Assembly: GCA_011389985.1 (NCBI GenBank)
Contig: JAABTH010000004.1
Location: 1 to 64,000, forward strand
Origin: Bacillota bacterium
Lineage (GTDB): Bacteria > Bacillota > Dethiobacteria > DTU022
Direction: 5' to 3'
Length of the DNA: 64,000 bases
Shown here: piece by piece, positions 56,112-64,000 of the stretch
Layout: each line of letters opens with the position of its first letter
Numbering within the stretch: the stretch's first letter is position 1
Made by a program: the position numbers and the translations under genes
The notes under the pieces: generated by a model
Seen by the model: only the letters and a program-made list of their open reading frames with translations
Database searches by the model: none
What the model was told of the DNA's origin: nothing

Positions 56112-56738
56112 ATGCATATCGATGCCAAAGCAGTTAAAGCGCTGCGTGAAAAAACCGGAGCCGGAATGATGGATTGCAAAAAAGCTCTGGCAGAAACTGA
56201 AGGTAACGAAGAAAAAGCGATCGATATTCTCAGGGAAAAAGGTTTGGCTGCGGCAGCAAAGCGCTCTGGCCGAGCTGCAAACCAGGGCATTGTCGAATCA
56301 TATATTCATCTCGGCGGCAAAATCGGTGTTTTGGTTGAAGTCAACTGCGAAACAGATTTTGTAGCGCGCAATGATGAATTCCGGGAGTTTGTCCGAAACT
56401 TATGCCTTCAGGTGGCTGCTACGAATCCTACCTACCTGGTAAAAGAGGATGTACCCGAAAAAATTCTTGATAAAGAACGCCAGATAATCAAAGCGCAGGC
56501 GTTAAATGAAGGAAAACCAGAAAAAGTGATCGAGAAAATTATTGAAGGCCGGCTTGATAAATACTATCGTGAAAACTGTCTGCTTGAACAGACTTATGTT
56601 AAGGATGAAGACCTGACCATACACGAGTTGTTAACAAACCTTATCGCCAAGATTGGTGAAAATATAGTAATAAGGCGATACTGCCGGTTTGAGATCGGAG
56701 AGGGTCTCGAAACCGATAGTCAGGAATGTTGCTGTTAA
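56112..56738 (+). CDS. tsf: Elongation factor Ts
   Basis: Nucleotide exchange factor for EF-Tu. The 208-residue form is the short type found in some Bacillota, Thermus and cyanobacteria, with a reduced C-terminal core. Signatures are [18 protein letters not shown] and [12 protein letters not shown]. It ends in ECCC, three consecutive cysteines. It lies 4 bases after rpsB and is followed by a terminator. Confidence 0.96.
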   Translation: MHIDAKAVKALREKTGAGMMDCKKALAETEGNEEKAIDILREKGLAAAAKRSGRAANQGIVESYIHLGGKIGVLVEVNCETDFVARNDEFREFVRNLCLQVAATNPTYLVKEDVPEKILDKERQIIKAQALNEGKPEKVIEKIIEGRLDKYYRENCLLEQTYVKDEDLTIHELLTNLIAKIGENIVIRRYCRFEIGEGLETDSQECCC

Positions 56739-56750
56739 GTTAGTTTAAAG

Positions 56751-56777
56751 AGAACACTGAAAAGTGTTCTTTTTTTA
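56751..56777 (+). terminator. Intrinsic terminator after tsf
   Basis: AGAACACT (56751-56758), loop GAAA, AGTGTTCT (56763-56770), followed by a T run. It separates rpsB-tsf from pyrH. No clear promoter for pyrH was recognised in the following 150 bases. Confidence 0.92.
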
Positions 56778-56916
56778 TGAATCCATATTAGATGAAAGGG
56801 ATAATGTTTTTATAAAGATGCCTGTTTATTATGCTAGGCAATGCTAATAAGGGGTGATATTTATAAAAAAGTTTACTCTTTTGAAGGTTGTTCAGGTTTT
56901 TTAGCGAAATTAATAG

Positions 56917-57651
<735 letters not shown>

Positions 57652-57654
57652 TTT

Positions 57655-58212
57655 ATGTTAGACATAGTCTATGTTGAAACCGAGGAAGGTATGGATAAAG
57701 TAATTGCCGCGTTCCAGAGGGAACTGGCCACCTTGCGCGCCGGCAGGGCTACGCCTTCACTGCTTGATCGGATTGAAGTCGATTATTACGGCACTGCCAC
57801 CCCTTTGAACCAGTTGGCAGGTGTAAGCGCGCCGGAGCCGCGTCTTTTAGTGATTCAGCCCTGGGATAAACAGGCTATTGGTGAGATTGAAAAAGCGATT
57901 TTAAAGTCTGATTTAGGTTTGACTCCCAGTAGTGATGGCAGTGTAATCAGGTTGTCAATACCACAGTTGACTGAAGAACGTCGAAAAGAACTTGTAAAAT
58001 TTGTTCGGAAAAAAGCAGAAGAATGCAAGGTCAGCATTCGTAATATCAGGCGTGATTCTAATGATGAGGTTAAGCAGCTTGAAAAATCAAGTGATATTAC
58101 TGAAGATGATCGCAGGCGGGGTCAGGATAAGATCCAGGAAATAACCGATGAAAAAATTAACGAAATTGATGAAATTATGGAGCGTAAAGAAAAAGAGATG
58201 CTGGAAGTATAA
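57655..58212 (+). CDS. frr: Ribosome recycling factor
   Basis: Splits post-termination ribosomes together with EF-G. The 185-residue protein has the family segments [24 protein letters not shown] (residues about 22-45), [37 protein letters not shown] and a long charged C-terminal helix. GGGTGGGTG before the ATG lies in the pyrH end. Confidence 0.97.
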   Translation: MLDIVYVETEEGMDKVIAAFQRELATLRAGRATPSLLDRIEVDYYGTATPLNQLAGVSAPEPRLLVIQPWDKQAIGEIEKAILKSDLGLTPSSDGSVIRLSIPQLTEERRKELVKFVRKKAEECKVSIRNIRRDSNDEVKQLEKSSDITEDDRRRGQDKIQEITDEKINEIDEIMERKEKEMLEV

Positions 58213-58293
58213 ATGGCTGCGGTATAAACTGTTTGGAGCCTCATATTAAGGTTACTGAACAGGGCCGCGCCGGTTAAGGCTGGTTTTAAAAGG

Positions 58294-58322
58294 CGGCTTT
58301 CTCTTGAATTAAGGGAGAGCCG
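58294..58322 (+). other. Hairpin in the frr-uppS gap
   Basis: CGGCTTTCTCTT (58294-58305) pairs with AAGGGAGAGCCG (58311-58322), 12 pairs including two G-U. No T run follows. It ends about 15 bases before the uppS ribosome site and could be a processing or translational element. Confidence 0.5.
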
Positions 58323-58349
58323 TTATCACTGTAACAGGTGGGGTCTTTT

Positions 58350-59093
58350 ATGGGTATGACAGAATCTGAAAAAGAACTTTTAGAAAAAATAGAACCGGAA
58401 AAGATACCCGATCATGTCGCAATTATTATGGACGGAAATGGACGCTGGGCCCTTGAAAGGGGATTACCCCGACATGAGGGGCATCGCCAGGGAGTGGAAA
58501 CTGTTCGAGCTACAGTAAGAAACAGCAGTGAGTTAGGTATTAAAATATTAACTTTATTTGCATTTTCTACAGAAAATTGGAAAAGGCCTGTCCGCGAAGT
58601 TAACTACCTGATGAGTCTGCCTGAGAAATATTTCAAAACCGAGCTTCCTGAATTAATGCGTAACAATGTTCAGGTCAGGCTAATAGGTGATCGTGATAAG
58701 CTTCCCGGTAAAGTACAAAAGGCGGTTAAGGAAGGTTCAGAGAAGACAAAAAATAACAGTGGTATGATTTTAAACTTTGCCCTTAATTACGGCTCCCGTG
58801 CGGAAATTATTATGGCAGTGAATCGGCTGATTGATCAAGCCGGGTGTGGTAAAATTAGTGGCAATGTAAACGAAAAGACTTTTTCAAAATACTTATATAC
58901 AGCTGAGCTGCCCGACCCCGATTTGCTGATTAGAACCAGTGGTGAAATGCGAATTAGCAATTTTCTCCTCTGGCAGCTTGCTTATAGCGAACTGTGGTTT
59001 ACCGATGTATACTGGCCGGATTTTTCAAAAGTCCACCTGCTTGAGGCTGTATATGATTATCAGGCGCGAAAGCGCAGGTTTGGGAAAATTTAA
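58350..59093 (+). CDS. uppS: Undecaprenyl diphosphate synthase (isoprenyl transferase)
   Basis: cis-Prenyltransferase that makes the C55 lipid carrier for cell-wall synthesis. The 247-residue chain has the catalytic IIMDGNGRWALERG, LTLFAFSTENWKRP and RTSGEMRISNFLLWQLAYSE signatures (long ones read in parts). I take the ATG at 58350 after ACAGGTGGGG; a GTG in frame 12 bases earlier is part of that site. Confidence 0.96.
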   Translation: MGMTESEKELLEKIEPEKIPDHVAIIMDGNGRWALERGLPRHEGHRQGVETVRATVRNSSELGIKILTLFAFSTENWKRPVREVNYLMSLPEKYFKTELPELMRNNVQVRLIGDRDKLPGKVQKAVKEGSEKTKNNSGMILNFALNYGSRAEIIMAVNRLIDQAGCGKISGNVNEKTFSKYLYTAELPDPDLLIRTSGEMRISNFLLWQLAYSELWFTDVYWPDFSKVHLLEAVYDYQARKRRFGKI

Positions 59094-59194
59094 CGATCAG
59101 TAAAGAGCAGGCAGAAGACGGGTTGAGGAGAAATAATTAGAAGTTGGCTATAAAGAATATATTAATTGAAATGCAGAGAGTGCGGTGTTAATAT

Positions 59195-59995
59195 ATGCTA
59201 TATCTGCGGGTATTATCGGCCCTGGTCGGAATTCCAATTATAATCGGTTCTGTATATTTAGGTGGGCCATGGTACGCCGTTTTGCTACTTATAGTGGCCA
59301 ACCTTGGCATATTTGAATTCAGTTCCATGTTAAAAGCCAAGGGATATAAAATTCCATTAGTGATCGGTTTTTTAGGCGTAAGCCTGTTACTTATAGTGAT
59401 ATACATTGAACAAATCAATTTAATATACCCACTGCTTATGCTGACCTTTCTGATACTTTTTATAAATGCTTTGTTTAGTATGGAAAGAACCAGTGTGGCT
59501 GAGTCTGCTGTATCTTTCTGGGGGATCGTTTACTTAGGCGGTTTTTGTGGCTATCTGCTGCTGCTTCGAATGATGCCAGATGGAGCCACATATACGTATA
59601 TTCTGCTGATTGGCGTTTGGATCCACGATTCGGCAGCCTACTTTATAGGGAAAAAATGGGGGGTGCGAAAGTTTGCGCCTTTGATCAGCCCGAACAAATC
59701 AGCAGAAGGTTCGGCGGCAGGAATAATAACCACAGTAGTTATATTCTTCTCGGCAGCTATTCTTTTTCCCGATTTTCTTCCTGTTAACCCCTGGCAGTCT
59801 GTTTTTTTTGGTTTGGGTATCTCAGTTTTTGCCCAGTTAGGCGACCTGCTGGAATCGGCGCTTAAAAGACAGCTTGAGACCAAAGATTCAGGAAGTATTA
59901 TTCCCGGTCACGGTGGTATTTTAGATCGTTTTGACAGCTTGCTTTTAACGGCTCCTTTTGTTTATTATTTTTTTACGTTAAATAATCTGCTTTAA
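59195..59995 (+). CDS. cdsA: Phosphatidate cytidylyltransferase
   Basis: Makes CDP-diacylglycerol for phospholipid synthesis. The 266-residue membrane protein has about seven hydrophobic segments and the C-terminal signature KDSGSIIPGHGGILDRFDSL (catalytic Asp pair). SPNKSAEGSAAG precedes it. The ribosome site before the ATG at 59195 is weak (GCGGTG). The product sits in the cytoplasmic membrane. Confidence 0.95.
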   Translation: MLYLRVLSALVGIPIIIGSVYLGGPWYAVLLLIVANLGIFEFSSMLKAKGYKIPLVIGFLGVSLLLIVIYIEQINLIYPLLMLTFLILFINALFSMERTSVAESAVSFWGIVYLGGFCGYLLLLRMMPDGATYTYILLIGVWIHDSAAYFIGKKWGVRKFAPLISPNKSAEGSAAGIITTVVIFFSAAILFPDFLPVNPWQSVFFGLGISVFAQLGDLLESALKRQLETKDSGSIIPGHGGILDRFDSLLLTAPFVYYFFTLNNLL

Positions 59996-60011
59996 ATACA
60001 GGTGAATAGAA

Positions 60012-61178
60012 ATGAAAAAAATTGCGTTGCTCGGTTCCACAGGTTCGATTGGCCGCCAGACCTTGGAGGTATTGGCTAACCTGGGAACTGATTACAAGGT
60101 TGTTGCTCTGACAGCCGGCAAAAATGCTGAGGAGTTGGAAGCTCAGGCCAGAAAGTTTAAACCTGCAATGGTGGCGCTTCATGATTATGAAGCGGCGCAA
60201 AGACTGACAGAAGCTCTGGCTGATCTTAATATAAGAATTGAATCAGGCGATGAAGGACAAGTTAATGCTTCCACCTGGTCTGATGCGGAGCTTGTAGTTA
60301 TGGCTCAGGTAGGATTCAGCGGTTTTCTGCCGCTGATAGCTGCCCTTAAGGCAGGTAAAACGATTGCGCTGGCCAACAAGGAATCGTTAGTTGTCGGCGG
60401 AGAATTGCTGGATAGACTTGGCCTGCTGGATCGCTCCCGGATACTGCCTGTTGATAGTGAGCATTCTGCCGTATGGCAGTCAATGGCAAATGCTCAAAAA
60501 GATGAAATAGCCAGAGTCTACCTGACCGCTTCAGGTGGTCCTTTTTTTGGTTACACTCGTGAAAAACTACACGAGGTGACGCCTGAACAGGCTTTGAAAC
60601 ATCCTAACTGGCAGATGGGAAGCAAAATTACGATTGATTCGGCAACAATGATGAATAAGGGGCTTGAGGTAATTGAAGCGAAATGGCTATTTGACTTAAA
60701 GCTTGAACAGATAGAAGTTGTTGTTCACCGACAAAGTATTATTCATTCTATGGTAGAATATATTGACGGATCTATTATTGCACAGCTTGGCAGTCCGGAT
60801 ATGCGAGCGCCTATTCAATACGCTTTGACTTACCCTGAAAGAAAAACAGGCCTGGTTGAAAGGTACAACCCGTTTAATAGTCAGCTTACTTTTGAATCAC
60901 CGGACCGGCAGAACTTTCCCTGCCTCGATCTTGCTTACCGGGCAGCGGAAACAGGCGGGACAATGCCTGCAGTGCTTAATGGTGCCAATGAGATAGCGGT
61001 TGAAAATTTTCTGGCCGGCAAAATAACATTTATTGATATACCGGCAGTGATAGAATCAGTAATGACTTCGCATCAAACAGTTAAGAATTATAACCTGAAA
61101 GATGCCGTGACTGCGGATAGATGGGCCCGGCAAAAGGCGGAAGAGATCATAACCGGGTGTAAAGGAAGGATGAATTAA
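60012..61178 (+). CDS. dxr: 1-deoxy-D-xylulose 5-phosphate reductoisomerase
   Basis: Second step of the MEP isoprenoid pathway, making MEP with NADPH. The 388-residue protein has the NADPH loop LGSTGSIGRQTLEV, ANKESLVVGGELL, the metal/substrate loop PVDSEHSAVWQ, and DSATMMNKGLEVIEA. ACAGGTGA precedes the ATG. It works in the same pathway as ispG three genes on and feeds UppS. Confidence 0.97.
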   Translation: MKKIALLGSTGSIGRQTLEVLANLGTDYKVVALTAGKNAEELEAQARKFKPAMVALHDYEAAQRLTEALADLNIRIESGDEGQVNASTWSDAELVVMAQVGFSGFLPLIAALKAGKTIALANKESLVVGGELLDRLGLLDRSRILPVDSEHSAVWQSMANAQKDEIARVYLTASGGPFFGYTREKLHEVTPEQALKHPNWQMGSKITIDSATMMNKGLEVIEAKWLFDLKLEQIEVVVHRQSIIHSMVEYIDGSIIAQLGSPDMRAPIQYALTYPERKTGLVERYNPFNSQLTFESPDRQNFPCLDLAYRAAETGGTMPAVLNGANEIAVENFLAGKITFIDIPAVIESVMTSHQTVKNYNLKDAVTADRWARQKAEEIITGCKGRMN

Positions 61179-61179
61179 A

Positions 61180-62199
61180 ATGCAAACAGCAATAGCGGCA
61201 ATATTTGTCTTTGGTGTGCTTATTCTTGTTCATGAACTGGGACATTACTTTGTTGCGCGTTTAACTGGAATAAAAGTTTTAGAGCTTGCAATCGGCTTTG
61301 GCCCGAAAGTGATCGGTTGGAGAAAAAATGAAATTAATTACTCCCTTAGAGCTGTTCCTCTGGGAGGTTTCTGCCGAATGCTTGGCGAGAGTCCGGAAGA
61401 AGCGGATGAACCGGATAGCTTTCCGCAAAAACCAATCCCAAGCAGGGCAGCTGTTCTTCTTGCCGGCGCCGGAATGAACCTGCTGCTGGCCATAGTGGTT
61501 TTCTTTGTTATATTTTTCTTTATAATCGGAGTGCCCGGTTATGACAGCGCCGCAATAGGTTATGTTATTGAAGATTCACCGGCAGAAGAAGCAGGCCTTG
61601 AAGATGGCGATAAAATATTATCGATTAACGGAGAAGCAGCCACCGAGTGGAATGATGTATTAAAGCTTATTTCAGCCAGACCAGCAGAAGAGATCAGGCT
61701 GGTAATCGAGCGAGATGGGGAAGAATTAGTCTATAATATTGTTACTGAAGTTGCGCCTGAAACAAATAGAGGAATGATCGGTATCGGTCCGGAGATGCTT
61801 AAATACCGTTTTTTTGCTTCCCTCGCTACAAGTTTTGAAAGATTCGGATTGATAATAGCTTCAATGTTTCAGGTCCTGACCGGACAAGCTCCGTTAGATG
61901 TGGCCGGACCGGTGGGAATAATATTTGTCATTGGGGAGGTTGCCCAAACCGGATTTGTCAACCTGCTTATGCTAACTGCCCTAATCAGCATAAGCCTGGG
62001 GATTATGAACCTTTTACCTATACCAGCGCTTGATGGAGGCAGGCTCTTTTTCCTGTTTGTTGAAGCGCTGCGCGGCCGGAAGCTTGATCCTGAGAAAGAA
62101 GGGTTTATTCATTTTATTGGTTTTGCCCTGCTTATTTTACTCATTCTTTTTATTACCTACCAGGATCTTCTTCGCTGGGTTTTTACTCCAGGCAAATGA
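61180..62199 (+). CDS. rseP: Site-2 intramembrane zinc metalloprotease RseP
   Basis: Cleaves membrane-bound substrates such as anti-sigma factors within the membrane. The 339-residue protein has HELGH at residues 18-22 in the first membrane helix, a PDZ domain (about 118-200, EDSPAEEAGLEDGDKILSING in parts) and the third zinc ligand in NLLPIPALDGGRL. Four membrane helices are visible. It starts one base after the dxr stop, with GGAAGGATG upstream. Confidence 0.95.
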   Translation: MQTAIAAIFVFGVLILVHELGHYFVARLTGIKVLELAIGFGPKVIGWRKNEINYSLRAVPLGGFCRMLGESPEEADEPDSFPQKPIPSRAAVLLAGAGMNLLLAIVVFFVIFFFIIGVPGYDSAAIGYVIEDSPAEEAGLEDGDKILSINGEAATEWNDVLKLISARPAEEIRLVIERDGEELVYNIVTEVAPETNRGMIGIGPEMLKYRFFASLATSFERFGLIIASMFQVLTGQAPLDVAGPVGIIFVIGEVAQTGFVNLLMLTALISISLGIMNLLPIPALDGGRLFFLFVEALRGRKLDPEKEGFIHFIGFALLILLILFITYQDLLRWVFTPGK

Positions 62200-62212
62200 G
62201 TGGTGAATTATA

Positions 62213-63298
62213 ATGTCGGCAATAAACAGAAGAAGAACATATCCGGTTAACGTTGGTGGAGTTACCATTGGTGGAAATGCCGATGTGGTGATTCAGTCTA
62301 TGACCAATACAAAAACCGCTAATATAAGTTCTACTATAGATCAGATAAAACTTCTCCATGACGCAGGTTGTGAACTGGTAAGGTTGGCTGTTCCCGATCA
62401 GAATGCAGCACATGCCCTTAAATCTATTACGAAAAAAAGCCCCCTGCCGATCATTGCTGATATCCATTTCGATGCAAAACTTGCACACTTGGCTATTGAG
62501 AACGGGGCTGCAAAAATCAGGATTAACCCCGGCAATATTGGCGGTCCCGATGCCCTGATTACACTGGCCGGGAAAGCAAAAAAACATAAAGTTCCGATTA
62601 GAATCGGAGTTAATGCCGGTTCCCTGGAGCGAAATATCGTAAAAAAATACAGCGGTGTTACTTCTGAAGCTTTGGCTGAATCGGCTTTTCGATATTATGA
62701 ACTTCTCGAAAAGGCAGGTTATACCGAAACGGTAGTCTCCCTTAAAGCCTCGGATGTTTACACAACCATATGCGCCAACCGATTATTTGCAGAAAAAACT
62801 GATGCGCCGATTCACCTCGGTGTTACTGAAGCAGGTCCGCCCGGAGTGGGTATTATCAAAGGCGCAATAGGGATAGGAACACTTTTAGCTGAAGGGATTG
62901 GTGATACTATAAGGGTATCACTAACGGCATCTCCGGATGAAGAAATTAAGGTTGCCCGACGTATATTACAGGCACTGGGAATTAGGGTATTCGGACCGGA
63001 ACTGATATCCTGCCCTACCTGTGGGCGTTGTGAAACAGACCTGGTTCTGCTGGCAGAAAAAGTGGAAATGCTGCTTAAAAACATTAGTATTCCGATTAAG
63101 GTGGCGGTGATGGGTTGTGCAGTTAATGGCCCGGGGGAAGCCAGAGAAGCTGATATTGGCATTTCCGCAGGGAAAAAACAGGGTATAGTATTCAGGGAAG
63201 GTAAAGTGGTCAAGACTGTAGATCAGGATCTACTACTTGCGGCTTTAAAAGATGAACTTGGTGCATTAATTAAAGAGAGGTCCGAGTGTGGTTCCTGA
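62213..63298 (+). CDS. ispG: 4-hydroxy-3-methylbut-2-enyl diphosphate synthase (IspG)
   Basis: 4Fe-4S reductase of the MEP pathway, converting the cyclodiphosphate to HMBPP. The 361-residue chain has VQSMTNTKT (as IQSMTNTKT), RINPGNIGG, RIGVNAGSLE and the cluster cysteines in CPTCGRC and GCAVNGPGEARE. It overlaps the frame of the next gene's upstream region. It follows rseP by 13 bases. Confidence 0.97.
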   Translation: MSAINRRRTYPVNVGGVTIGGNADVVIQSMTNTKTANISSTIDQIKLLHDAGCELVRLAVPDQNAAHALKSITKKSPLPIIADIHFDAKLAHLAIENGAAKIRINPGNIGGPDALITLAGKAKKHKVPIRIGVNAGSLERNIVKKYSGVTSEALAESAFRYYELLEKAGYTETVVSLKASDVYTTICANRLFAEKTDAPIHLGVTEAGPPGVGIIKGAIGIGTLLAEGIGDTIRVSLTASPDEEIKVARRILQALGIRVFGPELISCPTCGRCETDLVLLAEKVEMLLKNISIPIKVAVMGCAVNGPGEAREADIGISAGKKQGIVFREGKVVKTVDQDLLLAALKDELGALIKERSECGS

Positions 63299-63311
63299 AG
63301 GAGGAAAAATA

Positions 63312-63959
63312 TTGAAGGTAGCAGCTATTATTCCGGCTTACAATGAAGAGAAAACTATTGGCGATGTTATTTCAAAGCTTGTTAAGAACAGCCAGATTAA
63401 CGAGATAATTGTTGTCAGCGACGGGTCTGAAGATAAAACTGTCGAGCAAGCAGCAATGTTTAATGAAGTAAAGGTTATTGATTTATTGGAAAACAGGGGA
63501 AAGGGTGGCGCTGTAAAAGCCGGTCTTGATCGTTCGGATGCAGAAATAATTCTTATTCTCGATGCTGATTTAATTGGCTTAACTCAGGCTCATATCAATT
63601 CACTGTTAGAACCAATCCTTAATGGAGAAGCGCTTATGTCTGTTGGCATTTTTGAAAAAGGTCGTGTGGCTACTGATTTTGCCCAAAAAATGGCGCCTTT
63701 CCTGTCAGGGCAGAGAGCTCTTAAAAGAGATCTTCTGGAAAACATTTCTAATCTTGATCTATCGAGGTTTGGCATAGAGGTTGCTCTTCATACATATGTT
63801 GAAGAAAATGAAATTTCTACTGAAGTGGTACAGCTGCCGGATCTTTCCCATGTTATGAAAGAAGAGAAACTCGGGTTGTGGAAAGGAATTTCGGCAAGAG
63901 CGAAAATGTACTGGGAAATCGTACGATATGTTGCCAAAATAGATCCTGGCGATAAGTAA
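63312..63959 (+). CDS. Glycosyltransferase family 2 (GT-A fold)
   Basis: A 215-residue protein with the family 2 glycosyltransferase fold: VAAIIPAYNEEKTIGDVI, VVSDGSEDKTVEQA, NRGKGGAVKAGL and the metal-binding ILDADLIG. It lacks C-terminal membrane helices, so it should be cytoplasmic or peripheral. I choose the TTG at 63312 because AAGGAGG lies 7 bases upstream; the frame opens 24 bases earlier at a GTG. Donor and acceptor are unknown. A polyprenyl phosphate acceptor is possible from the uppS and MEP neighbours but not shown. Confidence 0.84.
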   Translation: MKVAAIIPAYNEEKTIGDVISKLVKNSQINEIIVVSDGSEDKTVEQAAMFNEVKVIDLLENRGKGGAVKAGLDRSDAEIILILDADLIGLTQAHINSLLEPILNGEALMSVGIFEKGRVATDFAQKMAPFLSGQRALKRDLLENISNLDLSRFGIEVALHTYVEENEISTEVVQLPDLSHVMKEEKLGLWKGISARAKMYWEIVRYVAKIDPGDK

Positions 63960-63977
63960 TTAACGGAGTCCGTGGTC

Positions 63978-64000
63978 TTGCGTTTAAGGGTTGTTTATGA
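63978..64000 (+). CDS. Start of an unidentified gene (partial)
   Basis: A TTG at 63978 lies 9 bases after GGAG and opens a frame (start MRLRVVY) that runs off the window. Too little is visible to identify it. Confidence 0.35.

Overview
The window reads as a chromosome segment of an anaerobic, spore-former-lineage bacterium (Bacillota, most likely class Clostridia). The support is a tryptophan T-box leader, a ykkC-type (PRPP-like) riboswitch, the split purS/purQ/purL system, oxygen-sensitive iron-sulfur enzymes (2-oxoacid:ferredoxin oxidoreductase, class I fumarase), a K+-type membrane pyrophosphatase, many TTG/GTG starts with strong Shine-Dalgarno sequences, and the rpsB-tsf-pyrH-frr-uppS-cdsA-dxr-rseP-ispG order. 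I would not name a genus. No rRNA, tRNA, CRISPR, insertion sequence or prophage was seen; the segment looks like stable core and catabolic chromosome.

Layout. (1) 1-2164, minus strand: a tryptophan synthase beta chain of the TrpB2 type running off the left edge, behind a T-box leader with a UGG specifier, and a DUF2148 iron-sulfur protein. (2) 2394-17986, plus strand: a purine regulon. A PRPP-class riboswitch and terminator precede a hypoxanthine/guanine permease, then purE-B-C-S-Q-L-F, a membrane pyrophosphatase with its own terminator, and purM-N-H-D. No purK is present. (3) 18086-25471: thiolase, two acyl-CoA dehydrogenases, a cobalamin adenosyltransferase, a MeaB-type GTPase and a two-subunit B12 acyl-CoA mutase. 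The mutase carries the Phe/Gln substrate pair of isobutyryl-CoA mutase, not the Tyr/Arg pair of methylmalonyl-CoA mutase. (4) 25455-28703: an SDR epimerase (minus) and ligA.

(5) 28727-41061: a PAS/sigma-54 activator, a candidate -24/-12 promoter with an array of TTGCA half-sites, then a co-directional run: 2-oxoacid oxidoreductase (gamma, a GltD-like/ferredoxin fusion, alpha, beta), fumarase (two subunits), malic enzyme, a soluble fumarate reductase/succinate dehydrogenase-like pair without membrane anchor, and a class III CoA-transferase. Together they could interconvert succinate, fumarate, malate, pyruvate and acetyl-CoA. (6) 41132-55015: housekeeping genes (nth, a Lon-like protease, trmL, dnaE, pfkA, pyk, a thioesterase, a deacetylase-fold hydrolase) and two minus-strand genes (AI-2E family permease, DUF1015). 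(7) 55125-64000: the translation, lipid and isoprenoid cluster rpsB to ispG, followed by a family 2 glycosyltransferase and the first codons of another gene.

The most notable observations are the isobutyryl-CoA mutase signature and its beta-oxidation gene neighbourhood, the sigma-54-linked pyruvate/C4-dicarboxylate cluster with an unusual NAD(P)H-type oxidoreductase subunit and an anchorless fumarate reductase, and the pyrophosphatase embedded in a PRPP-riboswitch-controlled purine cluster. All functions are inferred by reading; no database search was run.
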